From positions 20,058,403 to 20,122,402 of the forward strand of contig NC_092688.1 of the NCBI RefSeq assembly GCF_964275005.1: DNA of 64,000 nucleotides, read 5' to 3'. Positions 23,933 to 36,600 of the stretch are shown here, piece after piece (positions within the stretch are counted from its first letter, which is position 1; each line of letters begins with the position of its first letter). Source of the DNA: Diadema setosum. Its lineage: Eukaryota; Echinodermata; Echinoidea; Diadematoida; Diadematidae. The position numbers were made by a program, and so were the translations under genes. The notes under the pieces are model-generated. The model was not told where the DNA came from. It worked only from the letters and a program-made list of their open reading frames with translations, and searched no databases.

Positions 23933-25391
23933 AGGGAGGTGAGACTCTTCTCTCACTTCCCTGCATGGTATATAATTGTCTTTGTTTATCGCATTATGAA
24001 ACAATGATGGGGCTCTACTGACTGATTGATATTTTGTGAGGATCTAAATCCAATGTCACCTGATATCATTCTAAAGAAGAACAGGTATTCATAAGATACA
24101 ATTATTGATCCGTGAACATTTTGAATGAAAGCACGCTGTCAGAAGGAGACAGTTTTAACTTCATCAAGAGTATGTAAAATAAATATAGTGAAGATTTCTG
24201 TTGGGACATAAGCGGGAGCTAGTGCCGAGGGGAAAGTGTTGGCTTCAATTTGTCTGTAAGCCTATAATTCTCATTCCATTCAATGAAATGAAAATGAAAT
24301 GTGTGTCTCAATCATTCCCTTTGTTAATTTCTATTTCCAATGGCGCGGAACTGTTACACATTAAAAGAACTATTCTTGGTTACGTTGTAAAGTACATGTA
24401 ATAACAAATTCAGTTGTTGTTTTTGGTATCATCATATCGGGAGTGAATGAATATCATTGAGAAAAAGTGTGCATTTTGTTATTTAAAAGTACAGTAACAA
24501 TGTTGACCTCTATTACACTCTTAAGTGGTCCTCGTATCATGAGGTACATATATTTTTTGTTGTTGTTTTGAAATTATTGATGATTGTAATAAAATTTTTA
24601 TTTTTACACATTTTAAAAGCAAATACTTATGATTCATGCAGTGATTCTGTAGGTATCTTGAATGAAATCAGATAAAGATTACTAAATAAATTATCATTTT
24701 TTAAAGATTTCTGTTTGAATTTATGTATATTTGTATGTATACCGGTATGTGTTGAAGGATATTTGAGGGTTTGTATGTGCACGTGGATGATGCGTTGTGT
24801 TTGGAGTGAACGCCTGCTGTATATCATGTTGTTTGGTTGTTGTTTTTTTTAAGCCAATGATGATTTTTGTCACGTTGTACAATAAAACCAAGTTTAATAG
24901 CTGTCTCTATGCCCGTATCATGATGAATGAAATGAATTAAATTGCAAAGGAAAAAAAAATGGTCTGGGAATATAAGACTATATTTGGCAAATCTATGATA
25001 CGTTATAAAGTGACCCGAAGTTCTAGCAAGTAACACTATTCAATGTTCAAGATTAAACATGTTTTTTTTTAATTCAATAATGATTGTGAGTGGTCTTCAA
25101 TTAATGTTATTATATTCTATAATTTATATTTGCTTATCTTATGCTGGCTCTTATGAAAAACAAAATAGCTTTCTATATTCCATGCAAGCACGTATATTGA
25201 ACCTTGACCTTTCGCCGGTACCAGTCGGTGTAGCAGATTTCTACAACACGTACGTACATGTGTACGTACAGTATGCATTATCTCTACGCACGATCCAACC
25301 GGCGGTTGATACTGCAGTCACAGAGTAAATCTGTCGCCAAATTTCGTGTTTCCTCCGTCTCGTTTGAGTGAGGGATTTCATCGAAGTCACC
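23933..25391. other. Intergenic DNA and UQCR10 upstream region
   Basis: AT-rich, no exon recognised before UQCR10. The last ~200 bp are the probable UQCR10 promoter and 5' UTR. They contain GAACCTTGACCTTTCGC (25199-25215) and the near-palindrome ACGTACGTACATGTGTACGT (from about 25248). Confidence 0.5.
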
Positions 25392-25532
25392 ATGTCTTTG
25401 TCAAAAACAATATACAACAACCTGTTCAGAAGATCATCGACATTTGCTCTCTCAATATTGGTAGGAGCATTTTTCTTTGAGAGGATCTTTGACAGACTTG
25501 GCGACGGAGTGTTCGACAGCATGAACCCAGGC
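25392..25532 (+). CDS. UQCR10: UQCR10 exon 1 (residues 1-47)
   Basis: Start codon to donor GGC|GTGAGT, phase 0. It holds the matrix-facing N-terminus, the membrane helix and the conserved FFER motif. Confidence 0.94.
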
Positions 25533-27199
25533 GTGAGTGACCTTCTTCATGACATTGCATGCAATTATAAGATAAAGCACCAGACAGTGAAAATGATGTT
25601 GGACAAACGTCGCTCCGCAGCTTTTTAGCTTTACGATGGCAAAGGGTCAAGAGCACATCATAATTTACAAAGCCTAGTAAATTATATGAATCATATGAAT
25701 GTCTCGTCTTCCTCTGAGAGAAATGTGGATCGTTGTAAACTAGTATTAGGCCTACGCCTAGTAAATGTTAGGGGGGGGGGGTCGGCCTCTTTCAAATCCA
25801 AACAAACTCCTATCACTTTTCAGTATTACTTAGCACTAACGAAACGTTAAGAGTTAGTCTTGGGAATGCACTTGGGGATGCTCTTGGGAGCGGCATATTA
25901 ATGAGTGAACACTGGACAGAACGTGGAAGGAAGGAATTCCTGACATGCTCTAGAGTAACTGCGTCAGTAAGCGGCCGTGCAGCCGTTCGCGGCAGGTACA
26001 ACATACACGGTAAATTTTTAATATACAGCAAAACACAGCATTGCACTTACACATGCACACTACACATATACTAACACACTAGCAATCAACAAAAACCAAC
26101 CGACAAAAGTGGGCACGATCTCTGACGAAAGTGAAATTTTCTCACCTAAATGACGACATATATATCGCATCCAAAATGAAATTTTCGGTACTTCTTAACA
26201 TAACAGTTAAGAAACAATGGTCCAAGAAACTGGATTTTTTTTTCGTTTTCTCGATGTTCATGGATTTTGAAAACATATCCTCACGTAAAATAGAATTTTC
26301 GCTAGCCGATGTGGGCCGCCATTTTTTTCAGAAAGTGGATGTTTAGTACCATCGAAAAAAATGAGAAAAACACGAGAAAGACATCAACAACACCGCCAGA
26401 AGTGCGATCTTGTTTGCGGCCAATGCATGTGCGCACGCTATTTTCACGTGCTTTCGCAATGGGAATTGGCGCTTACGCAATGTTCGCGAGACATGTGAAG
26501 GCGTTCAGCTAAAGATCGCGGAGCACGCGCGTATTGCATAGGGATTGTACATCGTGCCGCAAGCAGAAATACTACGTCGCATATCGCCCTTATCGGCGAA
26601 AATTGTGCCGGGTTTTGCCCTGGTGAATCATGAAAACTGCGTTGGTCAATGGTAAATTTCTTTCATGAAAACAATTGCGTTAATGAATAGTCTTGTCTAT
26701 GATATATGAAATGGTTGAAAATAATTTGCCTGATTTGTTTACAAGTTGAAAAAACACTTAACAATGCTTAAATTGCCGCAAACGGGATATTTTACTCTAA
26801 CCATTTTAAACAATTTATTCTCTTCGACCACTGAAGCATATCACTCAGCTCAGATTGGTTTTCTGTAAGATGTGGGTAAATTAAGACACTTGTAGTAGCT
26901 AGTAGACTCTATACCGTGAATAGTGAAATTGTATTTGGATTGATTCACGATAAATCCATTTAAAGTTATCGTTGCGGAGGTCCTGTTGTAATTTTTTTTT
27001 TTTTTGGGGGGGGGGGACATACAGTATGCAGGTGTTCTACTTGAACAGTTTGAAGCATGTTCGAGAATAATGTTGTGCAAGTTGAATGCAGTTGTCTTAC
27101 TCGCTTCTTCATTCTTATTTTCAGAAACAATGGAAGGACATCCGTGGCCCCATCCTCCAGAGGTTGGAAGGTGGTGATGAAGAAGAGGATGATGATTAA
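25392..27199 (+). CDS. UQCR10: Cytochrome b-c1 complex subunit 9 (QCR9/UQCR10), 2 exons, 71 aa
   Basis: Exons are 25392-25532 and 27125-27199 (216 nt including TAA). The start ATG has an in-frame TGA 27 nt upstream. Residues 1-47 include YNNLFRRSSTFALSILVGAF and FFERIFDRLGDGVFDSMNPG. They match human UQCR10 (LLFRRTSTFAL…FFERAFD) closely. One membrane helix spans about residues 15-33. Known role: a single-pass inner-membrane subunit of complex III next to the Rieske protein and cytochrome c1. The second exon gives KQWKDIRGPILQRLEGGD and an acidic tail EEEDDD, about 8 residues longer than in human. Its plus-strand neighbours are intergenic repeats. Confidence 0.94.
25533..27124. other. UQCR10 intron 1
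   Basis: A G10 run is near 25770. A CpG-richer part around 25960-26600 may be a decayed element, but no inverted ends were found. T and G runs lie at 26992-27016. Ends in TTTTCAG at 27124. Confidence 0.5.
27125..27199 (+). CDS. UQCR10: UQCR10 exon 2 (residues 48-71, stop)
   Basis: The acceptor TTTTCAG precedes AAACAATGG. It encodes KQWKDIRGPILQRLEGG and an Asp/Glu tail, then TAA. K-x-W-K-D/H-I matches the human KLWKHIK segment. Confidence 0.9.
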   Translation, partial: KQWKDIRGPILQRLEGGDEEEDDD

Positions 27200-28875
27200 C
27201 CCCATTCATCCCTGCCTATGCTGTTCAGCAAGGGAACAGTGAGAGAAAAGTCTGTGTCAGTTGTCCTTCAGCCATCCCAAATATTGCCACAACCGTGTGA
27301 TTCCCAGAGGTGCTGCATCCATCGAGAGAACTGTCCAGCTTTTGACGTTGCTGATGAAAACTCAACAGAAATGGTTGGAACAGTTTGCGGTATGTGCCAC
27401 ACTTTGTATATTGCCTGTCTGTGTTGGAATTCACTGAGCCCCATCCTGTGCTGCTCTCCAACTCAACGAGAAGAAGCTCCCCCTCAAAACGATTACCTCT
27501 ATTTCCACAACCTGGCTCTCAGCTGTGCCATCATGTTCCAGTCATCATCAGTCTTCATACAGCAGCAGTAGTCACATGTCTGTTGTTAAGGGATCCTTTC
27601 TGCTTTATGATCGGAGAAGTGTCGGGCAAGATTCTGTAGCTATGAACATCGACTCGGCAGGAGTAACAACTAAGCCATTTATTTTCATTCAAGTTCCAGT
27701 AATTTCAGAACATAGAATTGATAAAAGCACAAAATGTTTGTATAGTAACATCCACCATTGTCCTCAGTGAATGTTGCATAGTCATCAAAACAAAGGATGT
27801 TATTGTGTTCTGAAAATCGTTCTGAAACTTTTTAATATTCTTGATATATGATCAGTTTGATTAATCTTGAATGTCTCTACATGTACTTCTTTATGCACAT
27901 TTGGTAAATCAAAGCTCCAATACTACCCTGTATACAGCTACTCTCTTACAGCAAAATAGGGTGATGGTCATCTTATAAACAAAATGCATACCTTGTACTG
28001 TGGCAGACAACAACAGCAGAAGGAAAAATGATGTGTGCGAAGTTAACTGTTTTTGTTTGAAAAATCTTTATGCTGTGTTCAAAATTTGAAATGTCTGTTC
28101 ACATGCAATATATGTATTTATATGTACAGACATGTAAACAAAGAGAACCTGGCATTCAAATTAAATTGTTTACAGAGTTTGAATTATACTTTGTGGTCTC
28201 ATGGCATTCTATTATAATCAAATATTTTAGTCTACTGTGTGTGTACTCATACAACTGTATAATTTACCCAAGTAAATATGTGGATTGAGTGAAAGCAGCA
28301 ATACAAGTATTAGTAGAACCCATCAGTAAAAGTTTGAGGTGAATCAAGACAATCGATTAAAAATTTATACCATAAATTGTTCAAGTTTCAGTGCCGTCAT
28401 TGCTGAATAAGTAAATTGTGAACATATTTTTGATATTTGTAGCAAAATAGAAGTGTGCTTTACTTACCTCTTTCAGAAAGCGGGGGGAACAATATGTATG
28501 TTACCCTTTATATGTGTCGGTTACAAGTCAAGTAATGTGTATACATTTCATTAAAAAAATCAAACTTCATGGAGTTCTCTTTATATTTTCTTTATATCGT
28601 ACATACATGTACACTGTATATGACATCACAAACTAGTGGTCTTGTCATCCAGCAGTGGCTGCACAAATTCTCAAAAACTTTTGAAGGGATTGTGCAATTG
28701 TCCTCAAACTTTCATTGATCAGTTTTACAAATACACTATTGCTGCATTCACTCGATCCTCACATATATTTGGGTAAACTTGGCTATAAAGCTGTTCTTCT
28801 CAAGCTCCTACATTAAAAAAAAAAAAATAATAATAATTATAATAAAAAAATGTTTTGAGGCCCAGTCAGATCACA
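27200..28875. other. UQCR10 3' UTR and downstream
   Basis: ATTAAA at about 28550 is one possible poly(A) signal. An open frame at 27218-27571 (117 codons) has no recognisable homology and starts inside this 3' region. No repeats with clear ends. Confidence 0.4.
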
Positions 28876-29089
28876 TACTGTAATACGCGGAATGTTTGCG
28901 TACATTTTAATTTCGCGAATTTTGCGAGCGCCATGATTTGTAAAATTAAAATGCATGCGAAAATTCTTGTCTACACTACACATATGCATTGAATGCCAGT
29001 GGAAATTCACGAAAATTTCACGTCATGAAAAGGTCGTCGGCTCCAATTCGCGAAAATTTCATGCAGCGAATATATCATGTTTTACAGTA
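28876..29089. mobile_element. MITE with TACTGTAA ends, family 4 copy b
   Basis: TACTGTAATACGCGG to TGTTTTACAGTA. It shares its whole length with 13562-13769 but is less decayed: CGCGAA words are intact where copy a has TGCAAA. Confidence 0.85.
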
Positions 29090-29387
29090 TCGGTAATTTT
29101 TATTTTATTTTTGGCCAACATTGCAGCCCACCTGCGAGAGTTTTGCAGCCCACTGGTTTAGAAGCGCTGCTTTAATGTATTGGCTCTTTGCTCAGTCAGT
29201 GTCCGTTTTGGCAATTTAATGGCCAAGTTGGCAAAGTATTTGTAGTGATTTTCTTCTCTAAAAGAGGAGCAAAACGAGTAAGTATCGGTGGCTAGATCTA
29301 AGTAAAGCACAGCAAATCATGAAATACTCCTACCTGGGACATGTACACAGAAAAAGTTGTGTACCGGTACACTGAAATGCTGTTTAG

Positions 29388-29637
29388 GGTCTAGGGCAAT
29401 TACCCCCTGGGCAATTACCCCGGACCCTTCCCCTGTCCCTAATCCTAATCCTAATCCTAAAACTAATCCTAACCATAACCCAAACTCCTAACACTAAACC
29501 CAAACCCAACCCTAACCCTAATCCTGACTCTAACCTTACCACCTTACCACTAACCAGTATTTAGCTGGGGGGGGGGGGGGGGGGGTAATTGCCCTCTGGG
29601 GGTAATTGCCCCTCTGGGGGTAATTGCCCGGATATGT
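29388..29637. mobile_element. Element with telomere-like core and inverted GGCAATTACCCC ends
   Basis: GGGCAATTACCCC words at 29393-29425 are mirrored by GGGGGTAATTGCCC words at 29585-29630. Between them is a degenerate CCCTAA/CCTAAT array (about 29440-29545) and a G18 run. Confidence 0.7.
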
Positions 29638-30015
29638 GCTGTTTAATCCTGTAAAAAAGAAAGGGGGGGGGGAGGTGCCCTGTGGGCTTAAAACCATGAA
29701 TGCACTGAAGGTACACGTATTTCACAGAACAAAAGATACTTGTTCATCTTCCAAGACCAAAGTTTTCAGTGCTGTCACAAGAATGTTAAGAACAGAGATT
29801 GCAACACATACATGTAGACATGAAGGAGTTGAATGGTCACACACAACATACATATATTCACAGAAATGGCCCATTTTCCACCCCCCCCCCCCACTCCATG
29901 ATGGAGTTTCATGCAGTGTTTATCAACATACATCCATTGTTCATACATCTTAATAATGACCATAGTGTTTATTAATGTAATGTGTATTGGTGCTGGTGCT
30001 GTGTATTTCTGTCTC

Positions 30016-30041
30016 TTGTGTGTGTGTGTGTGTGTGTGTGT
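30016..30041. repeat. (GT)n microsatellite
   Basis: About 12 uninterrupted GT units in intergenic DNA. Confidence 0.9.
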
Positions 30042-30415
30042 ATGGCACACAAAGCTGCAATGTGCACAAAGTAGCAACACATACCTCTACATATACCGTC
30101 AGCCTCTATGGTGAAGCATGCATAATGTATCGATGTCCCACTCACCAAGTCAAATAAAACAACATCACAGCTCAATCCACTTCAAATTATAAGTGGTGCT
30201 CAGACAGCATAATGATTACACTCAAACAACGCCTGATTTATGCCGAGGTCAAATGCATGAATTCAATTTCTTTCTCTCTCTTTTTTTTTTAATACGAATT
30301 TAGTACAAACACAGCACAACCTAAACACAGGGATCTTGGCATACATTGCACAACTGTCTGTATTCCATAAACACATACACCCACACAACTCCACCTATGT
30401 GCTTGCACATTACAA

Positions 30416-30635
30416 TACTGTTTACCGGTAAGCTGTTACTACCGCGAGGGTTTAATTTTTGTGAATTTCGCAACTTGCTGTTGCCGTTTCATGAAAATGT
30501 TGCCATGTGCTAGGGCAATATGTAGTGCGCGTATGATAGCCGCGGTGCCAATCTGCAAAAACAACATCTCATGAAAATGTCTGTGATCTCCTCATTCCCT
30601 AAAATATTTACGCGAATATAACAGCTCATACAGTA
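30416..30635. mobile_element. MITE with TACTGT..AGCTGTTA ends, family 5
   Basis: The left end TACTGTTTACCGG…AGCTGTTACTACCGCGAG matches the inverted right end TACTGTATGAGCTGTTATAT. A fragment of the same family is at 63205-63293 (CTCGCGAAAATAACAGC…ACAGTA). Confidence 0.7.
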
Positions 30636-31846
30636 TACACTGTACTGGATTCATATGACTCTAGGAAGGCTCAATAGGTAGGGACTTGAGAATGTACACA
30701 TACATGCTTCAATTTATGCAATGTCTGACATTTATTCAACAGACACTCTTCATAAGAATTTATTAAGAGTTAGGTAAAATTTGACATGTGCATGTGATTG
30801 CGATTTGTAAAGAGTTGATGGCATACATTATTTTTCCCAGGGGCTATATATTATTGTATAAAAGTGTTTCATATTATTGTAAGTCACAATGATTGCAAAC
30901 ATATAACTTTAATGAGAATTGAGAAACCAGCTTATAAGCTTCTGTCATTTTGACATAATGTAGTTGCCAGAAATGGCAATAAGGCCTGTGCAAAAAGTGT
31001 TCATAAAAATGGGCCCTGACTATGAAACAGTGTGAGACACAACTGGCTGGATGCCTAATGTGTAAAAAAAGAAAGGAAAAAAAGAATGTCTTCCAAGCAA
31101 GCCTGTGGTAGATTTATCTTGTTTTATTGTCAAATCATCATTCATATTACAAACAAATATAGCATGTGCACTACAGTTTGTGAAATATCATACATTCAAA
31201 TCCAATTCTGCTTCAGTGATATATTGCACTCCTGTCAATAACCAACATGACTGTAATGAAATTATGTCATGGCAAAGGAAAAGTTCAGGTCCCAAAATTA
31301 TTTTCACATTATCTTGATGTACTTGGGAGATCGGTTATCAATATGACAAAATTTTGATCTAACAAAGAAAACTGCCAGTCCCAGTCTTTGTTATAACGAA
31401 AGTCACCTTGTCTAATGCCTCTGAAATGTCAAATAGAAAATCTTAATACTTGGTATACATGTACCTGAGTTGTGAGGTATTCAAAGGTAAGAAATACTGT
31501 ATACACCACCATGTGAAATAAATAGAAAAACGTATTGCACGATTCACATTCACGGTTATATCATATACAATGTAAACCTACAAGATCTCTCACCAACATT
31601 ATTAAGAGATGTTAAAAAAAAAATTACAGAGTCAAACCGCCAAATGACACAATGAACAGATTCACCAGGTCTACAGGACACTGGTCAAGAAACTGGTCAA
31701 GACAGTGGTCAACACACAGCGACTGCTGCTGGACTCGCGTCCTAGAGTCTGAACACACAAAAAAAGATGTGGAGCAACATTTGCTCCATGCTACTGCCAC
31801 AAAATTCACTGCCAGTCACACTGCAGGTAAGGTAGAGAATATTTGT
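30636..31846. other. Intergenic DNA
   Basis: No confident gene. A short open stretch at 31645-31752 reads like protein (QIHQVYRTLVKKLVKTVV…) but partly reflects a local GGTCAAGAAACTGGTCAAGA repeat, and it lacks a good acceptor. Confidence 0.4.
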
Positions 31847-32558
31847 GACCCTGCATCACAAAACCAGCAAAAAGTTGCCAGACATGGGTTTTTAGAAAAG
31901 GACAGATTCTGAAAGAGCAGACTCTAAGCTTTAAAATGATGTATAACTCAATTCAAATGGACTCTCCTAACCTATCCAAATGTTGGAAAGAATGCACACA
32001 CTCTGGAAAAGTGTGAACTGAGAAAAGAGACTCTGAAGTACAGAGCCTATTCAAGCACTTAAATCTTTACCAAACCAAACTATAACTGTGCGATGAATGG
32101 GACAAAAAACAACAACCAAACAAACAAAAATGGGATGTAAATCACTGGAGCAACAACAATAAAGGGATCATCAGATTGCGCTGAAATTAAGTATACTCTA
32201 TTAACACTTTCTGTCCATGATTAATGCAAACTTTCAAAGTAGTAGCATTATTCTTTCAAAAGTTATTATAGTTGAAAGTGAAGAGTGTGCAAAGGATTTC
32301 AAGAAATGAAAAAGGGCCTCCAAGACATACCTGATCTCACTACTTTACGTAAAAAAGGGTTGTAGAAAAATTGCTAAAAATATACTTTCCAATTCATTTT
32401 ATGATCCCAAACTTAGCATTAATGTAGAAAACGAATAACTCTTTCACAAAATATGAAAAACTTGAGATTGACTTGGTTGACCCGTTTAACCATTTTTGAG
32501 TCCTCACATAAAACCAAGGGGTGTGACTTTTTGTTGGTTTTGTGATGCATGGTCACAA
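31847..32558. mobile_element. TIR element TGTGACCxTGCATCACA, family 6 copy a (~0.7 kb)
   Basis: The left end TGTGACCCTGCATCACAAAA and the inverted right end TGTGACCATGCATCACAAAA match for about 32 bp. A second copy at 57737-58842 matches internally and is interrupted by another element. No coding capacity. Confidence 0.85.
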
Positions 32559-33570
32559 TTGACCCGGCACCATGCTACCCTGATCCAATTGCAGAACTTA
32601 AATCCAAGAACATTGCAAATAAGGTGATTTGGCTGAAGAATACATACAGTTTTCTCTTAGAAAATAATATTTTGACTACTTCATGTCAACATTTCAAAGT
32701 GAATATAATACTTCAAATTCAATGAAGCATACTTTTCTGCAGTGTTTGATTTAAATTGACCCATTGCATTTGGATACCAAATTTCCAGCTTGCTTTCCAA
32801 TTACTGTATCTAAACCTCAAAGCCTATTTCCTCAAAATGTATATAATTATTTGTCATTGCAGTCTTTGTTATTTCCATGATAGGCTTCTTGAAGAAAAGA
32901 AGGAGATATCCATGTACATGTACTGTATATCATTGGAAAGCTTGGATTATGGAGAATTCATTGTTACTGAAATCAGAAAAATCAATGCATGGTGACTTTA
33001 TCGGGTTTTCATAGTGACAGGCCACATCTATTACATGATAATTAATTGTATAAACCATATATATTTGTCAGTAACTTTCTGTTTTTGTAAATTTTGCTAT
33101 TTAACCAATACATTGTATTTGTTAAATCAATATGCCAAAATGTAAGTGCTGCGGAGTGGATAAGCTTAGGACACATGCACAATCCTTTGTGGTATGAGCA
33201 TAATTTTCTTTGCTGTCTAACATTTGTATTTTCAGCGAAAGACAACCCTTCATCTTGCCTTTCGATAGGATGGAGAGGAATTTAAACAAAAACAGAGCTG
33301 TAACTACTACAGCGCCCCCTTGTGTTCCAATACGGATATGATCTTAAGCCAGACAGATCCTCCACACGGTGAATTGTGAATGGTAGCTTGGGATTTTGCC
33401 ATCCCCAATCAGGTATCGCTTGCTAACTTTGTGTCCATTTTCAGTGCGATCCTAGCTGGATGGTTGAGAAATGCAGATTTCAGCATAAACATCCGGCTGC
33501 ATTCATCCCCAGACAGTCACTTCACTTGAGCCTTGGCTGGATTCTGGTAAAAGTGCATTGCACTCAATGG
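32559..33570. other. Downstream region and probable 3' UTR of SLX1
   Basis: The SLX1 stop is at 33571, so its 3' UTR extends leftward here on the minus strand. A poly(A) signal cannot be chosen. No exon of another gene seen. Confidence 0.45.
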
Positions 33571-33621
33571 TCAGTCTCTCAAGCCGTCTGCCCAGTGTCC
33601 AGCTTCATCTTCTTCAGATAT
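33571..33621 (-). CDS. SLX1: SLX1 terminal exon 6 (residues 279-294, stop)
   Basis: The acceptor CCCTTAG precedes ATATCT. It encodes [16 protein letters not shown] then [15 protein letters not shown] lines up with the human end (ELEEAHWTDLLET). It is separated from exon 5 by a 3.1-kb intron. Confidence 0.85.
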   Translation of the reverse strand: MSEEDEAGHWADGLRD

Positions 33622-36600
33622 CTAAGGGAATGATAATGGAAAAGACAACATGAAGCATAACTGTGCTCGGGATAATAGTATATCAAATACAAGCTGCACC
33701 TGAAGCACAGCGAGAAGTTTCTTACGAAAATCTGGAGTGAATCATTTTGTGTGCCAGCTACCTAAATTGTTGGTAATACAGGAAACTCCCGCTTTTAACA
33801 AAGTCTTTGGGACCAGCAGTTATCTTTCATTATATCTAAAATTTCCTTACAGCCAAACAAATAAAGTATATACAAGTAGATACATAAATAATAAATTTGG
33901 GGCCTAGGGTGAATTTCATCAATATTCTGTCTGATATTCTTACTGACAAATTTGTTCCCAGTGAATCAGATGCAAGGATTTTGGTAGTTTACAAGTTTGT
34001 CAGTAAATGTATCTGACAAAATGCCTGATGAAATGCGCCCCCCCATTTTTACTTCATTGTAAACAGATTTAACCTTACTAGTTGTAACTGGAGTTCTCTG
34101 TACAATGTACCTGACTCTTACAGGGAATTTACCTGAATCATGTGCATACAGAAGTACACATCAATAAAGTTTGCGGAGAACAGGACAATCCTTTCAAAAG
34201 TCACGAGTTCTAAAGTGTTGGTTAAATTAATCTACTGTCAACGCTTAATGACAAGGCTGCAGTCTGTGATGTCATGGCAAGGAAATGGTACAGTCAAAAT
34301 ATAAAGAGAATTCCACAAAATTTGATTTGTCACTAAAAGTGCACATTCCCTTAACTTGTGACTGACATATGTTAAAGGCATAATTTAACATTTGTAGATG
34401 AAACAAAAACCCAGCACTAGTGCTTTAAAATAGTTCCAAAATGTGAGTTTGGGGTAGAAACAACCAATTTAAAAATGTGAATTCATATGTGACCCGCTAC
34501 AACAAAAGGATCCGAAAGTCGGGGGAGGACAACTTTCTGAAAATGGCATGACATAATTCCCTTACTCTTCTACTGTAATTTCATTTATAACACAACTCAT
34601 AAAAGTACTTGGTTGCGGAGATATCGATGATTTTATTAGCGCATGTCAAGTGGTTGAGGAAATCAGAGTTTCGAGAAAAACGCCTTCAAAGTTTTCCTTC
34701 CAATGCTATCATGATCAAGGGGAGGCGAGACAGTTTTCACTGCATGACATTAGAAGGTATGCTCCTAGCGACCTCTGCGATGTTCATTCAAGCATAGCGC
34801 CAGGGATCACGACCAATCAGTAATCAGGATGCCACGCACTGACCAATAAGATCACTCCCTCATTGCTAGGGGCGGAGTCTAGCTGCGGCGCTAAATCCAA
34901 ATCTTCAGACATGTTTCTGTTACGTTCAAAGTCGGAAAATCAAGACCCAGAAAAACGCTAATTTCTTGCCTTTCCTTTAATCAGTTAGCTTTGAAATTTC
35001 GGCAGATGGTAGACACAACATTAGACTACAAAATTATGCAAAAAACAGAAATCTGATTGATTTGACCAGTTTTGATGATGTGACTTCAAACTCGTTTTTC
35101 TCAGCTCAGCCGCCAGCGACTTTAGGATCCTTTTGTTGTAGCAGGTCACATATAATCAATGTTAAGTACTGTTAAAAAGACAAAATGTGAACAATAGTTA
35201 TAATAAAAATGTTGCCAGACTAAACCGTCTACAGTTATGGTTTAATGAGAAAAATACTGATATCTCCTTATATTTTAGGCTTTAGTGCACAAATATTATA
35301 CGGTACATTGTAGGTTGTCTTGTGATACAACAGACCTACACATATGCATCAAATGTGATACCTTGGACATTTTGTAAATCACTGTTCCCAAATGTAAACA
35401 TGACCTTTAAGGGTAATATCATTTCCCCATCTGCTGAAAGAGATAAGTCTTTGGCTCTTTTGTTATCCTAGAAAACTGAATTTTCTCTATATCATTCCTG
35501 TATTGTGACATCACATATTCTTGTAGTTGTCTTATCCGGCAATGACGGCACATGATTTAAAACCAACACTTCAAAAAAATCAGTAACTTCTAAACGGATT
35601 GCCCAATATCCCTTGCACTTCATTGATGCGTTATAGTAAAAATTCTGCATTCACTGAACCCTCATGTATTTGGGGTGAAATTCCCATTCAAACAAGGAAA
35701 TGAGTGCAAAACAATATCATGAATCTATAAGGGAGTTCATGGTTAGCGCATGTCTCATTTGACCTCTACACCACAGACTTTCAAATAACATGGAAAGGAC
35801 CTGTGACAGAGCATTTTTTTTGTTGAAGCATGCCACCTTTGTAATCAATGTCAATGAAATGCGTGTGCAGCTTTTGTTAAACATTATTGATGAATCACTT
35901 TCACCTGTGCATTCTAACAAGGTGAAACACACAACTTAACATTCCAAATCCTCATTTGCCTGAGGATTCTTTTCGTTTGAAAGTCAATGGCAAATACACA
36001 AACATTCTCATTTGACCTTTATTTTGCACATGCGCAAATCGCAACCATGAACTCCCTTATTGTAATTTTTACACTTTCATGTCATGTGACTTTTGAAGTG
36101 CTTTGATTTTCGACTTCATACATGGACACCTGGGACCATACGCCAGAAATTTTTTTCTCAGGAGAGAAGGAGAGAAGAATATGTTCAATATTTGGGGGAA
36201 TATGGAAGTGAGGAAGTGCAGTGATAATTTTCTGATAACTAAAATTCATCCACCTGGTGCTCACTTTAGGTGAAATACTTTTCAATTTTTCAATCAAAAA
36301 AAAAAAAAAAGAAAAGAAATAAAGAACACACAAAATATACAATGGTCATGATCAGTATGTTGGTAATTTATTCAATTTGCACTAAAAAGAATCATTAGGC
36401 AAAATAAATTTTTTATTGTCACATGAAAATCTAATATTGGAGTCTCTAGACAAAGGGCATTTGAAAATTTTACACTGAACATCTAATATCTGAGTCTAAA
36501 GAACAAAGGGGGTTTGAAATTTCTATTTCTAATAATTATGCCCTATCTAATATGGAGTCTAAGAATAGTCATGTGTACACTGGCCATTGAATAGCATGGA

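Noticed and set aside
27218-27571. 117-codon open frame after UQCR10
   Set aside because: Lies in the probable 3' UTR, has no recognised domain, and another frame on the same strand is similarly open.
31645-31752. Short protein-like stretch (QIHQVYRTLVKKLVKTVV) as a terminal exon of an unknown gene
   Set aside because: No convincing splice acceptor, stop just upstream in frame, and the pattern partly comes from a local GGTCAAGA repeat. No partner exon found.
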